Assembly: GCA_963922205.1 (NCBI GenBank) | Contig: CAWUHX010000209.1 | Coordinates: forward strand, 62,001 to 126,000 | Reading direction: 5' to 3' | Origin: Romanomermis culicivorax | Taxonomy: Eukaryota; Nematoda; Enoplea; Mermithida; Mermithidae | Length of the DNA stretch: 64,000 nucleotides | Part shown: positions 34,181 to 48,317 of the stretch, one piece after another | Layout: each line of letters starts with the position of its first letter | How positions within the stretch are numbered: position 1 is the stretch's first letter | The notes under the pieces: model-generated | The model's input: only the letters and a program-made list of their open reading frames with translations | What the model was told of the DNA's origin: nothing | Database searches by the model: none | Program-made: the position numbers and the translations under genes

Positions 34181-36975
34181 AAGATTTTCCATGAGATTTC
34201 GAGTACGCCGGGTCGATTGGAATCGGGTCCAAAAGCTGAACCTATAAAAACTTTTTGTCTGTTTTTTTCGGCTGATGTAAAGTCACTTTACACCATAATA
34301 ATTTCCTTACAGCATCCGTATTTCAGTTTTTTCATTCTTCATCCAATAAAAAAAAATCATGTTTCTGACCCTATTCTAGCCTGAGATATTCATATGATCA
34401 TCAAAAAATCGTTTTTACATCATATTACAACGAGGAATTTTTTTTCCGAAAATCCCAAAAGACGTTTTGCATTTAGGTCGTTACCATCACATTGAACACC
34501 GAAAAACGCTTATCCGTTCTAATAGCCGCTAATTATTCTCAAAGTCGAGAGGAGGAGCACCTAAGACAAACATATAGCAAAAGCATTGCCGTGCTTTCGG
34601 GGATGAAAGTCAGTACCAGTCGCCTTTTTTGGCTTACATGTTAAAGCACTAAATCAAAAACATTCCACGTATACAATGTTTTCTCAATTCAAAGAAGGAA
34701 CATGATCCAATCCGATTATGTGCATGGAAATTTTCGACAGCCGATTAGCTACTTGCTATTCGAATTCATAATGTGGTAAACTGATCCACTACCTCGATTT
34801 TGAGAACAGGTGGTGATAGAAATTTTTGTGCAGATATGATTACTTCATTTTTCAAACTCTTCAAGTTCCTCTTCTGAGCTCTGATTACTGTAGGGGCATA
34901 TAAAATACAATCTTCAATCAATAATTTGATATTCATGATTTCTCAGGATCTGATCAACGAACAACCCGATCATGTGACAGCATACTTATAAGACTTTCGC
35001 ACAACACTACGGAAATCATTTTTCCACTTGAACAGATTCACAGCACACACGAATATTCATAGTTGCTTGAATATTGTGCATTTTTGTATTCAGCCTACTT
35101 TTTTGAGACAACTCACTGTTTGGGCGTTAATCGTAGTATGCAGATGTTTACCTGCAGATCACTTCAACGAAGAAAAGTGTTGTAATTTGTTTTATTTTAT
35201 TCTTTTCCGCATTATTTATTCCCCCAATTTTGTATACCTAATCTGCAATAAATTACTTTTAAGCTTATTTACGTAACGACGGGCGTTTTTTCTCCTTATG
35301 CGTTCGTCCATCCATTCTAACATACTGGTAATTTTCCATTTTCTGCTCTTTTTACCAATTCTAATAAAAATGATGCGATTATCAGCGTTTATGGCGATGA
35401 GGAAGGAGAACAGAATAAGAATAAGAATAAGCAGCTCCTTTGAAATCGAAAGTCTCTTCTGTGAAGAGAGATGTGAAAAATCAAATTAGCAAAGTCGGCG
35501 TTACGGTTTTTCAGCATGTGTGGAAAGTGACAAGTTTTTTTCGGGGCACATGTATAAAGTTGGGATGCATCATCCCAGGACATGCAATCTATAGGAAAGA
35601 GGAAAAAATCCACCAGAGATTTGAGAGGAATGTTGTAATAAATGAAAAATGTCCCTCAGGATGAGACGCAGTCGACAAACAAGTTTTTTCCCGCTTTTTT
35701 AAAAGCTTATTGAATGTGAATTAGGCACGAAACGCACGTATACTCTTATTCGAAAAATGTCACATAGAGCTCAATTTGTTTTTTTATGCCTGTAAATAAT
35801 AAAATCCAGAAAGCAAGTACTACTCTACTCATGTATCTTTGTTATCTTTTGCTAAACCACACGTCTGAAGCTGAAATTTCTGAGACCACTCAACCAACCC
35901 TCATAAATTTTTTTACTAAAATATTTTAGAGTAAAAGCTTCTTACAAACGTTTTTGAAGATAAGATTTATTTGTATCGTTTTCCGTTTTATAAGCAATTT
36001 ATCAGAAAAACACATTGACTTCAAGTGTTACGGCACCTCGAGAGTTCGCCATACTGTTTCAATTTGTTTTATGTTCGTTCTCTTGAAATGAATTACAAAA
36101 AGCAGTAACTCTGTTGAACTGTATGCTTAGTCAGGCATAAAAAAGATTGTTCAAAGAGTTCATATAGTTATTATGCAAGATAAAGCTTTCAATGCTGAAT
36201 TTAGCACTACTTATCACTGAAGATATTCTATGTGAATTTCTTTCATTTTTGATAGATTTCAAAAACTGTAATTCTTTCATTTTTGATAGATTTCAAAAAT
36301 TGTAGACTTGTCGTCAAATAATCAAAAAATAAGTATCGACATCATATGAAATACGTCTAGCATAGAATTTCTGACCAGAAATCTGTCGAATGGAGAGACG
36401 ATTGAACTGACAAATTTTTTAGTTTCATAAGGTAACAGGAAATTTCTAAAATGTAAAACAATATTTGCTTTCCGATCTGATAATTTATAAGCATTGAAAA
36501 GCAGAGCTATCTCCTATGACTGTAGTCCTTCCTTGCAAAACCAAGTATTGGAAGCTGCATGGATACCTGCATCAGCTTGAATACAAATTTGGAGTCAGAA
36601 TCAAAACTCCCAATTATTTTGGTTTGAAATTTTAAATAATAAATTAATCTAAAACGTTTACGTACTTGGTCGAGCATGGCGAAATGAGATGAACATTTTT
36701 CTGGAATAAACTAAAAAAACATTTCTGAAATTCTAAATTGCGTGAAACAGCATTGATTGAGAAAACATTCGGAACAACATTTCGTTGGAAATATGGGGCC
36801 AATCTTATTATTATACATCCAGAAATTTTCGATTATTGGATCTCAGTATCCGAAAATCTCTAGAATTAGGATAAACCGATTGGGCCCAAAAATTTTTCCA
36901 TGCGGCCAAAAAAATCCGCACTGTGCGGGAAAAGGCCTGATCAAGCACTACTCATATTCGATAATGCCACAATTA
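34181..36975. other. no gene seen
   Basis: AT-rich. A tandem duplication TTCTTTCATTTTTGATAGAT lies at 36240-36306. A decayed piece resembling the 245-bp MITE (CAGAAAGCAAGTACTACTC) is at about 35808. Confidence 0.4.
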
Positions 36976-37220
36976 TAGTCTGTTTTCCACAAAATGCATC
37001 CAAATAAAAAAGTGACACTAATCAGTACTATTGTCAAAATCGTTTACAACGAGCACTTATCGTAAAATTTTTCACTCGAAAAATTATTAAAGGTGAGGTC
37101 TGTATGTTCACAAATTTTCAGTCCTATACGGTATACTGTTTATCAGATAATCGTGAAAATCTGAAATACTACTTGCTTTCCACTTTCATTATTTAGAAGC
37201 ATTTCAAGAAAAACAGACTA
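36976..37220. mobile_element. 245-bp TA-TSD MITE, intact
   Basis: TAGTCTGTTTTCCACAAAAT to AAAAACAGACTA, flanked by TA. Uninterrupted relative of the copy that holds the MULE. Confidence 0.85.
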
Positions 37221-38375
37221 TAGACAAATGAACTCAACAGCAGGAACTGTGGCGCAGGAAAATCGTCTAAACGGTGATACAGTTGAAAAATTACTGTTCG
37301 TCACGTATAATTTGGCAACTGTTGCTTTGAATATTTTGGAAAAATTAATGCTAACCAAAGTGAATATAATTTTCATTATGACTGTATCTCAATCTACGAA
37401 AGTATCGGATCCGGATCCGGAAAGTTTGTCTCATACTTTCTGGATCTGGATCTAGAAAAAAGGGCGGATATCCTCGGATTCGAAACCGGCTACCCGTCCC
37501 ATCCCTAAAGAAAGTTTCCGTATACGCAGGATGTTTATTATTTGCATGAACATCTTTCTACTCATTGAGGCTCATTCGGTAAAAATTGCCTATAGTGCGT
37601 GTCAATAGGTCAACTACCTTCCTGATTTTGGATTTACTGGAATTATCATTCCCAGACGTCACTCAAATTTTGTTTTTAGTTTCGTTCTTTAAAAAATCTT
37701 TCACATGTTCCATCGTTATTACTATGGCGCCACGAAGCGCACTACGATGCTATGCGAATGGTCTCGCTTGGCCCCAGGGATAATACTGTTCACCGCTTTT
37801 CCTATATATTCACAGATATTCGTCATTTTTACTCGCTTGATTGATGACGGTGAAGATTCACAGACTGCTTTCTAATGAAGCCTTTAGAGAAAGGGATTAT
37901 TACACGGGGCACGTAATAAAAATTTGGGTTTATGATATCGCCCGTTGATTTGAGAGTTGGGTCACGTTTATAGAAGTTGAACAACTGTTTTTCGCTGCAT
38001 CATAAGATAAGAGATTGAGTCTTCAGGAAAATTATTTTCAAAAATTACTGATTTCTGGTTTGCTTTTGTCGTCTATCGATTTTAGTTGCTCGACAATGTC
38101 ATACCACTGGCCGTTTTTTATGTAAGTTTTTGCGTCAAAACTTGCGCATCGACTAATTTATGGAATTCATTTTTTTTCTTCACGTTCTATCTGTCTATCT
38201 GATATGTAGGCTTAATTTCGTGTTTGTAAAAATTCATGCGCGTGATTATTACCGTTACTAATACGTTATAAAACTGACATATTTTGACTAAATGAAAGAC
38301 CAGTATATTATTCAAGTCTGCTCAGATACATTACTGTTTCCAATTTAACGACTGTTACTATGCTGCAAATATTTA
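37221..38375. other. no gene seen
   Basis: A GGATCCGGATCCGG cluster at 37407-37450 recalls the CCCGGACCCG repeats near 6.9 kb. Nothing else recognised. Confidence 0.4.
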
Positions 38376-38620
38376 TAGTCCGTTTTTCTTCAAATGCTTG
38401 TGAACATTAATTGGACAGTAAGTACTATTCCATATTTTTTAAAATTTCCAGCGAAACCGTACGTCGTATAGAACTGGAAACGTGCAAGCCTTCTCAACTA
38501 ATCATTACCATTTTTCGACTAAAAAATTTTACAGTAAAAACTTTGTGTGAAGGACTTTAACTGCAGTACATATTTTTCATCATTTTTTCCATTTACAAGC
38601 ATTTTATAAAAAGCAGAGTA
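38376..38620. mobile_element. 245-bp TA-TSD MITE, diverged
   Basis: TAGTCCGTTTTTCTTCAAAT to AAAAGCAGAGTA, flanked by TA. Same length as the other full copies although the interior is diverged. Confidence 0.75.
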
Positions 38621-41600
38621 TAGTTACACCGTCTCAAGGAAATTTTTAGTCCAAACTACGTTTTTCATGAACTTGTTGAAGCGTTAGTCTATGAATAGGT
38701 GTCATTCCAAATTCATTTATCAATTGACTTTCATCGAAGAATTGATGTCACTATATCACAATACTTCTCACTAGCTTTCTTAGGCTTCTCGATATCATCG
38801 TTGTTGCATGTTTCCGGTTATTCGTATCCTTCTATGGAAAAAATTCTCACGCTAATGCATTGCATTAATGACTAAGATTCTTATGACTTTTTCCAATTAA
38901 CATCGGAAATGAAACCCAATCAGAGAACTTGATCTCACAATGTATTACCTACTGATAACCAAGTGAAGCACTTTTAATTTTAACCCACATCTCTGTAAGC
39001 ATCACTTTTCTCTTGACGATGTTATACAATATACGTATAACCTTGCTAAAGTGCTCAAATCGGTGAGTTAGACTACATGATTCGTATTCGAAGTTACTCG
39101 TAGAAACTCGAATTTTGTTGCTGTTTGTCGTATGCTGAGAAAACCTGCGCCCTATACACAATATAAGATAGAAGATTGTCTGTCATGAATCCTGTTCATT
39201 TACTTATTAATTATTGTTTGACTATTCAAAATACAATCACTAACTTTCAGTATCACATTTGACCATGTGTTACAGGGTATCCCAATGATAGCAATAAGTT
39301 TAAATAGCGCAAATCGCAATGTAGGTGCATTTTTTTACAATTAAGGATAATATTTCAATCATAGGACAATCAAGAAATCACAATCGCAATACTTTTTGTT
39401 GGTTTCAGCCGGAAGAAATTTTCAATTTTTTTGGAGTATGAATCATTCTTTGCTTGTAAAATTAGTATTCGATTTTGTAAGATAACTTATTGTCTACTGC
39501 TACTACTTCGGTGTATAGTCCATGTTTTCCGAATGAGCCTCGGAAACGACAAAGATAACCATGCAGATAATAAAGGACGTGTGAGCGGTAGCCCTTTTTT
39601 CAGATAGACTGTAGTAGTTAGGACTACTGTTAAAAAAAGAAAATGTCGACTTACGATGCATGGTCATCGACTGTTTACTGACTTCTCTGGACAGCTTTGT
39701 GTTCAGAAGCTTATTTAAAAATGAATGGACTATAGTTTTTTCATACCAGAGAAACGTCAACAACGAATAAAAATCATTTCAATTTGAAATTGATTGAGAA
39801 CGACATGAAAATCAATCCAAACGAGCAGCCGAGAAGTGCATAAATGTTTTTTGAACATGAACGGTATATTGTTCGAAAAAATTATGTATAAGTAAAGCAA
39901 TGTTTGAAGTACTGACATCTCGAAATGTGCTTGATTGTGTAAAATGCTACTTTCACTGCTCCTAAACAACTGCAACCGATCAGAGTGAAATGACTAATTT
40001 TCGCGCCTATTCCAAGCATCAAACCTGTCCACAGTAAAAAATGTCTCTAACAATTTTATCTTCAGGTTTTCAGGATATTCGAAATCTAATTTTATCCACT
40101 ACCGTTCACCCCGTGTCTATTTCCTCACGAATTTTCTTTCATGCAAGATCAAATATAGAATTGGAAGAAAATAACAATAAGAGGCGAAAACACGACTAAA
40201 AGAAGGATGCATCATTAGAAAATGGAACCTTAAATGGTCAATGCTTGTTTTCCTTTTCTTCCTTTTCTTGTAGTAGGGACTAATTTGAGCGATACATAAT
40301 AAGCTTCATTTTGCTGCTAAATATGCTAATTGCTTCCAAAAATATCTCCTTATACTGAATAATTCTCCCACGCGCCTCGCACATGATCAGTAGACCTTTT
40401 ACCACTTGTAGATCATAGATTGAGGAAATGTGCACAATTGTGTCCATTAGATCAAAGTAATTCTCCTCCTATAGTCGTCATCGCATGGTAACATTATTGA
40501 GCTGAAAAAAATATCATTTTCTTCCCGTAAAAACCTATTCCGTGATGAACAGCATGTATCTAAAATATGCAAATTTGCCTATATTGTTATCGGTCATCAA
40601 GTTATACAGTTTTTTTGATCGGGAAAAATTCGACGTCTAATACAAATTTGTCAGTCTGCAACAATATGATCGGTTTGTCTCATTGTCATGTGGAAATAAG
40701 CTTGATTTATTTCGTTGAACCAGATGAAAGGCATCATTCTACGTAAACCGATCATGTTACTGGAAGTTCGGATTATTCTTGAAGATAACTGATTAACCCG
40801 AAAATGGATGAGCTATAAAATATAGAACTCTTCTTCAAGGATAAGCTGTAATACAAAATTCGTGGAATACTAGTGTATACTCAGTCGTGACAGCTTCATT
40901 CAAACGTTTTGTTTCGCAGAACTATTATATGTCGTTTCGTGGTTGTAGTATTTGAATCAACTCTTGACGGAAATCGTAGTGTTTTATTTATTAGAAACCT
41001 AGTACAGTGTCATATTTTTGTTATTTCGCACTCAATCACAAATTCCATATGACTGGAAATTTAGAAGTTTACTTAATTAACTTTTTACATTTCTGCTCCC
41101 CCATTCATACTCCTTCATAAAGCTTCGATTTGATAAGAAAAGATAGTTATGCGTCGATACTACAGAAAACTCCGCATATAGACCGTTAGCAACAGCAAAT
41201 CTTCACCATTTAATCCAATTTGCAACGCTGTATACTACTTCACTTGATGAATTCTTTTTGACTTGTCGATATATTCATACGTCTAATTTATTCTGATATA
41301 CTAACTATACTTATACTCATTATGATAATTAATTATGAATAATTAATACAGCTACGCATTAAAATCTCATGTGTCTGTTCACCCTGGGCACAATTACAGC
41401 AGAATACAAAGCTCTAATTTCATAATTAAAATTTTTCCAGCGTATCAGGAAATTGAGTGAAGGCTGCAAAAGTACGAAAATCCTTAGAAAATACTTTGGT
41501 GATTTTTCGCAAAAGCTTATGGATAATTATTTCCTGATTCAAGGAATATACGCTATGATGTATTCGCAACAGTTTTTTTGCGCTATTTTTTATTGCAATT

Positions 41601-42460
41601 TTTACTTTTCTTCCCAAATTTTATTTTTTTCTTTCAACTTTCCTTTACAACTTTTCTTTTTCACTTTTTCCATTTCAGATTTCAACTCTGTCACCCACGT
41701 GAAAAGTAAAACTGTGTTCATACAGTTAGATTCAGGGTTGACACTGGATTTTCAGTCATGACATAAGGAATATCTAAGTACCTGTTGAGTGATGGTGAGT
41801 TGATTCCTTTTGAGGACTGCATCATTATTGTCTTGGAAACATAGATTTTTCACTAAATATAATTCTATAAATGAGACTCGGTGGAAAGCCAAATCAGCAT
41901 CAGTTTGAGAAATCAGTGTTAATGCAACGAAAGCTTCTGCACAAAAAGTTAACGTTTTGCAAACATAAATCAACATTATTTTAATTAATTTTGTTTTTTT
42001 CTCCGTTTCCTTTAATGACAGACGTCTGTGAGAGCAACGCCCGCCAAACAATTCTTTTCTAACTAGATCAGATGCAGTCTGTTTGTGTGTTTGATATTAG
42101 ATCGGGTACGAGAATATTCTTCGATTTGATACTCATTACTTCGTTTCATATTTTTTATTTTCCTCTTCTCGAGCCGAGTTTTTATTTGCTAACCAATCTA
42201 ACGACAGGCACTGAATGCCCACGCCAAAATCCGTGATTGACTGGAAATGTTTAATACCGAGCTTATTATGAAGTGAAGGTCATGCGAGGTCCGGAAGCGA
42301 TACCTCAACGCTAATAATCGAATACTGATGTAAGATATTTAAGAAAGTTTAATTGCGAATAAAATTATTCAAAAGAACTGTATTTAGGAATATCATCGAA
42401 TAGTGAATATTGAACCATTTGTCTGATCTTGCTCTACTTCCAGTTAGAAACTTGAAAAAT
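38621..42460. other. no gene seen
   Basis: AT-rich, short ORFs only. CAGGGTATCCCAA at about 39273 is another mariner-like end. Confidence 0.4.
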
Positions 42461-42523
42461 GTTGTTTTCTGAATGTTTCCTGAATGTTTCCTTGTTTTTC
42501 TGAATGTTTCCTTGTTTCCTGAA
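42461..42523. repeat. short tandem repeat CTGAATGTTTCCTTGTTT
   Basis: Three imperfect copies of an 11-18 bp unit. Confidence 0.7.
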
Positions 42524-42539
42524 CCGCAAAATTTTTGTG

Positions 42540-42900
42540 CAGTCATAGGTGGCGCGATAGCGTCAACCTATAGTATACTTGGCCCCCAAATTTCATGTCC
42601 CCCCACCCTAGCGCCAAAACGGCAAGAGCTAGAACCGTGGAGTTTTTTTCATAATTTCGGGCATAGGGGCAAACTATGCGGTGCCTTTTGTCATTTCGCC
42701 TCTATCTGCAAGTGGTGCTCGGTGGGGCCCCAAAAACATGCAAAAAACGCACTTTTTAAAGGCCCCCAGTCCCACTATGGCCCACAATGGGTGTGGCATA
42801 TCCAAGCTTCATACTTCGGCCTAAGCATCTTGGGGGGGGGGTGCATTCTCAAATGCGATTTTTTATTTTTTTTTAAATATGGCCTCCATTCAATTATATG
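42540..42900. repeat. C/G-rich block, probable repeat
   Basis: Many CCCC and GGGG runs (CCCCCAAATTT, GGGGCCCC, nine G at about 42831) in AT-rich surroundings. It has the look of the other G-rich elements but shares no clear end. Confidence 0.35.
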
Positions 42901-43009
42901 TTGGTTCAAAGTCCCGGAAACCGCGAAATTTGACAATTTTGTTATATAAACTTACGGCTTCAAAAAAATAATTTTTGTAGCATTATGCACTACGGTGCCC
43001 TCTCAATTG

Positions 43010-43945
43010 AACCAGTACGGTTATTGTGATTTTTGGTGTAACGGTTTTCGGCCGGAGCGAATTCGATGGACCCAGTCACTTTATACGAAAAATTATTCCG
43101 GGTGTAACCCAGCGTATTTTCGTGATTTTTTGTGGAAGGAGTTTTCGACCACGGGTAACGAATGCGATCACTGAACATAAAAAAATTATCCCGGGTGTAA
43201 CGAAGTGTATTTCCGTGATTTTTTTGTGGAAGGGGTTTTCGACCGAAGCGAATTCAATGGATGTGGTCACTTTACACAAAAAAATTACCAACGTAAGTGA
43301 AGGTACTGCCGTGACTTTTTGGAGGAAGAGATTTTCGACCATTCGGAATTTGATGGACGCGATCATCTTACATAAAAAATTATCTGGGTGGTAAACAAGC
43401 GTATTTTCGTGATAATTTTGTAGAAGGGGTTTTCGACCGAAAAGACTTCAATGCATGCAGTCATTTTACACAAAAAATCATCATTAATGCAAATGAAGGT
43501 ACTCCCATGACTTATTGGAGGAAGGGGTTTTTAACCATTGGGAATTCGATGGACGCGGTCGTTCTCTCGAGTGTAAACAAGCGTATTTTCGTGATAACTT
43601 GGGGCAAGGAATTTTGAACCACGAGGAATTCAATGAATGCTGTCACTTTACACGAAAAAATTATCCCGTGTGTAAACAATCGCATTTTCTTGATTTTTTG
43701 TGGAAAGGGTTTTCGACCACGGGAATTTAATGAATGCAACCACTTTACACACAAAATTATATTGAGTGTAGACAAATGTATTTCTGCGATTTTTAGAGGA
43801 AGAGGTTTCTGACTATGGGGAATTCAATGGACGCAGTCACTTACACAAAAAATCGTTCTGTGTTTAAACAAACGCATTTATGCGGTTTTTGGGTTGACGG
43901 GTTCCTGATCATGGGGAAATCAATAGAGATGTTCACTTTACACTA
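43010..43945. repeat. about 96-bp satellite, 9-10 units, with two-unit higher-order period
   Basis: The unit carries GCGTATTTTCGTGATTTTTT, GTGGAAGGGGTTTTCGACC and TTTACACAAAAAATTAT. The phase marker recurs at about 43111, 43205, 43302, 43399, 43498, 43581, 43678, 43779 and 43873. Units at 43302 and 43498 share a variant (GGTACTGCCGTGAC against GGTACTCCCATGAC), so alternate units are closest. Confidence 0.9.
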
Positions 43946-44125
43946 TGTTTACAATGTGTTAAGTTCTATGCAGTTTACACATCTTTTAGTTTTATCGAAA
44001 GTGAGAATTCGTAGCTTTAAGATTGTTTTTTATTGTTTCTTTGATGTGAAGGTGACCAAATTTAAAACTTCAATGTGCTTCTATTAAGGTTTTCATGCAT
44101 GGTTGAGGCCCACTAAAAAGAGGTG

Positions 44126-45228
44126 AACTAGTTTATTAGAAAATGCCCCGATGGGGCAGAAAAAAGAAGAATATACTTGCTTCGATAACTAGAAAACAAG
44201 CAAGAAAAAGAGGTGGACTAGATTCTTGAGAACTTGGGTTAAAGTTGAAAAAAATTCACTTCCGTTATATAAGATTTTCATTCTTTCTCAAAAAAATTTT
44301 CTTTGTCTATGAAAAAGTATATTCTGCAGCTGAGTGCATCAACACACTTTCGAACCAAACATGTGCATCTCCGAAATTTTGAGGAGGGCCCTTGGTTTTT
44401 TGGCGTTTTTTGTGACTAAGTCCAAAAAAAGTTGAACAAAAAATTATTTTTCATAACAAATCTTCCAGTTTCAAAACCCTTGAGGTAGTTTGTACCCCCC
44501 ATGTCTTTCCTCACACATGGGTGCTTCTAACTGCGTGAGCTTTTTTTCTAAATTTAGTGTCAATAAAACAGGAATCTACTCTGGGAAAGTAACACATAAA
44601 TTCCCACTCAGTTTTTTTAAAAAATTGTACAGCACAAAGTCTTCTTAGAACTAAATCGATTGGGTAAGATATGTTTAATTCACTCATTTTATATAACATA
44701 TCCTATTGAATTCACTCCTTAAGTAACCAAGACCCAGTTGCACCAAAAGGGTGTAAGAACAAGCTCAAGATAGTCTCAAACAAAAAGCCGACTCGGTTTG
44801 ATCTCAAGTTCGGTATAATTTGAATGTCATCAAGACTATAACGAGCTCAATGTCGAGATTATGACTATAATATGCCTCCCTCACCGTTTTTCAGCTAGTG
44901 TGAGAGGCAGAGGTTTTGAATGCTATTGGTTTACCATTTTTTTAATATTTGAAGTCATGTGCATATAAATTTCATATAGATAAATTTTACTGTAGTTTAT
45001 GCCAGGAGAAGGAAAAAATGCACGATGCTGCAGAATGTATTTTTTCACAGACATGGAAAACTTTTTTTGAGAAAGAATGAAAATCCAATATAACGGAAGT
45101 GAATTTTGCCGAATTAAACCCGAGTTCTCAAAAATCTAGTCCACTTCTTTTTCTAGCATTGCAACTATCGAAGCAAGTATATTCTTCTTTTTTTCTGCCC
45201 AATCGGGGCATTTTCTAATAAACTAGTT
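44126..45228. mobile_element. 1.1-kb element with about 230-bp TIRs
   Basis: AACTAGTTTATTAGAAAATG at the left, its reverse complement at 45209-45228. The arms include GATGGGGCAGAAAAAAG, AATATACTTGCTTCGATA and GTGGACTAGATT. The inner part has no ORF of note. A further copy enters the window at 63678. No TSD read. Confidence 0.85.
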
Positions 45229-45240
45229 CAATATCCACGT

Positions 45241-47473
45241 ACACGACTTCTGAGAAATTCAACCTTCGCTATGATAAGTTGAAAATCAATCCTATCTCAA
45301 AATGAAACATTTTGGATAGTTTCGTGTGCTGAGTTCCATAGTATCAATGGTTTTGCTAGCATACGAAAATTCACACTGCTACAGTATGCCAAAGTTTGAA
45401 AATGTATGTATATTTGACGTTTTTCAATAGTCTTGCCAGCCAAGCAATATTTCAGGATTAGATTGATCTCATTCGGTAAATGAATATTCATTTTACACAA
45501 GAGAGAATAAGCTATTTTTTTGATCTAATAATCACAGTAATTACATACTACACTTTTTCAGACAGTTTAAAGTCTCGAAAATCAGTTGTCAAAATTGAAA
45601 AAGTTTAGTTTATCTGCACTCCCGAGTACCTTCTCATCGGATGCCACAGAATTTTATTTTCTTATTTTATAGCTCATGCATTTTTACTGCATTGGTTAAA
45701 TTTTCTTCAAAATTTTTTTACCGTTTTGGGAGCTGCACAGCTCTGAAGAATGCATACTTATGGAAATTGCTCAGAAATAATTCTATTTTGCAGCTGGCCT
45801 TGTCTACCCCTTGTGATACATTTATTATTAGTACTACAGAATAATCAAATAACTAACAAAGTATAATTTGGTGAAATATTTCTGTTCCACAAACGAACAT
45901 TTTACACACTTCAAATAAGTTTAAACGGTCGAAAAGGAGAAGCAAAAAAGAAGAAAAATCCTGTTTAGAGGCACACGAGCACCTTCATCTATAGTCTGTT
46001 TTTTATAAAATGCGTCCAAATAGAAAATTGACGCAAATCAGTAATGTTGTCAAAATCGTTTACATAGTGCTCTTACCGTAAAATTTTTCACTCGAAAAAT
46101 TTTTAAACGTGAGCTCAGTATGCACACAAATTTTACAGTCATATACGACATATTGTTTACTAGAAAATCGTGAAAATCTAGAATACTACTTGCTTTCCAC
46201 TTTCATTATTTAGAAGCATTTCTGGAAAAACAGACTATAGGATGCCGCAGAATTTTATTTTTTTATTCTTTAGTTCATACTTTCATACAGCAGCTGCGAA
46301 AGTAACATCTCATCATCGAGCACCGTTCTGGCAACTAGAGATTTGCATACACTGCACTGTCATCCAAATGTGTGCTTGAATCAGGATAAATGTCCAATCA
46401 ATTCTCGGAACACAGGATGCGTCTTTACCCAATACATTATAAGAAAACATGTGGCTCGAAGTCCCGATAGGTATCCATATATCTAGGTTAGTTGGTTACT
46501 GAACGAAGTGCTTAAAACGAAAAATTGAAAACTTCAAAATTTTTCATCAAATTTCAGAAATCAAGTGACTGTTTGAAATCCGTTTACCGAAAAACGGCCA
46601 AAGTTATTCAGATAGTCTTTGCTTTATTGGAAAGGGACCGCAATCTACTATCAAGTGCTCTATTTTCGTCTGGCTAACATCACGTGGTGTGAAGCAGGGT
46701 GCCTTCAACTGTAGAGCATTTTCGCACAGCTTATAACATTGGCTGGAGTCAGACAGCCGACATTTATTTTGTAACACTAAACTCGCAGCTTCGATTTTTT
46801 CCAGTCAAATTGACGAAGAAAGAAACTTTTGTTGCATCTCTTCTGAGACACTCAGTTGCACAAACCATTGTTAATAAATCGATGAAATTTTACCGGCGGT
46901 TCGACTAACATCTTTTCTTTTTAATCGTCTAATCTGAAAGTTTCAAGTTTTTCCTGCATCTCGTACAGCTTCCAAAATGGTAAATTGATTTGATTGAAAT
47001 CTTAAAAAAATTTGTGAGACATTAATGGATTCAGAAATCACAGAAAAAATTCTGCAGAATCCTATAGGGTGGTGCCCAAAAACACTCCAAAGGACTTTTC
47101 CCCTTTATTTTGACTTTCGTATTGACACTTTAAAATGGAATAAAAAGTGTAATGTGAGGGATTGAAAATTCATTTTGATATCTGAATGTAGAGCATTGTC
47201 TTCTGCATGTAATGAATATTTGGCTACATAGTAACGTCTTTTCTGAGCTGTGATATTTTGTTACGCGTGCACGCACCGAAAAATGTCAAAAAATGTAAAA
47301 ATCCCAAACTTTGGAATACTGTAGCTATGTGAATTTTGCTTTTTATGCGGAATGAATGCTGTCACTATACTCAGCTTGTAAAACTACTTAAGATTATCTT
47401 TTTCAGATATTGTTAATTTTCAACTTATTATAGGTTAATGGAGCAGAAGGTAGAATTTCTCAGAAATCGTGTC
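45241..47473. mobile_element. TIR DNA element, copy 2
   Basis: ACACGACTTCTGAGAAATTC at the left and the inverse of it at about 47455-47473. Shares the body of copy 1 at 5279-6750. A 245-bp MITE is nested at 45992-46237. Part of the interior is duplicated (GGATGCC-CAGAATTTTATTT at about 45640 and 46241). Confidence 0.7.
45992..46237. mobile_element. 246-bp TA-TSD MITE, nested
   Basis: TAGTCTGTTTTTTATAAAAT to AAAAACAGACTA with flanking TA. Inserted inside the TIR element of 45241-47473. Confidence 0.85.
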
Positions 47474-48040
47474 TTAAACCTTTGCCAAGTGCAACAGCTT
47501 AGGATGTTTTTTCTTTTTCTATTTATTTCACTCTTTACTTTTTTCCCATTCTATTGGTATTTCTGATGCTACATTTTTATTACTCTTCTCTTCTCGATTG
47601 TTTTTTGTCTATGCTAAGTTAGCCTTAAAGCTCATGTGCTTGATCTTGAGCATAATCCGGGAACGCTTTATTAGACCAGTTGACTTGCACCACAATTTCG
47701 AACCAGGATATTTATCAGGACATCTTGCTTTTGCGCAAATGCGCTTTGTTGTTCCTTCGGTGCCGTCCCGAGTTAAGCTCTACTCCTCTGTTTTATTTTC
47801 ATCTTCTCAGGGCCGACATTTCTGATACATCAAAACTGTCATATTGCAGAGCTACAGTACTTCCAATACAAATAAATTATATTCGCGCTTAATTAGCCTT
47901 AATAACTATGCTTATATTTCCAATGTTCATGCATTGTGGCTGCTATTATTCTTTTCCCTCCTCTTCAAACAACGGACCGGGTGAATATTTACTTGGCGCT
48001 TCAATACAAAAAAGGATTGCATATGTGATCGGCAACCCTA
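47474..48040. other. no gene seen
   Basis: Pyrimidine-rich at 47500-47600; nothing recognised. Confidence 0.4.
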
Positions 48041-48285
48041 TAGTCTATTTTTCCCTAACGTGCTTTGAAAAAAATTAAATTGGAAAGCAAGTACTGCTTC
48101 ATATCTTTGTAATTTTCTGCTAAACTACTCGTCATATTGAGCTGGAAATTTGCAGAAAACTCTACTGACCCTTGAGTAAAAAGTTCCACACGGAAAATTA
48201 CTTACACATTTTAGTGTCTACTGATTTTCCGAGCGCAATAGATTCTAATTACTCTATTGTGAATCCACCTCAAACACACACACAC
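48041..48285. mobile_element. decayed copy of the 245-bp MITE
   Basis: Left end TAGTCTATTTTTCCC and internal GGAAAGCAAGTACTGC match the family; the right end is not recognisable. Confidence 0.4.
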
Positions 48286-48317
48286 TAGATTTTTTTAACC
48301 GCCAAACAAGCTTATAC

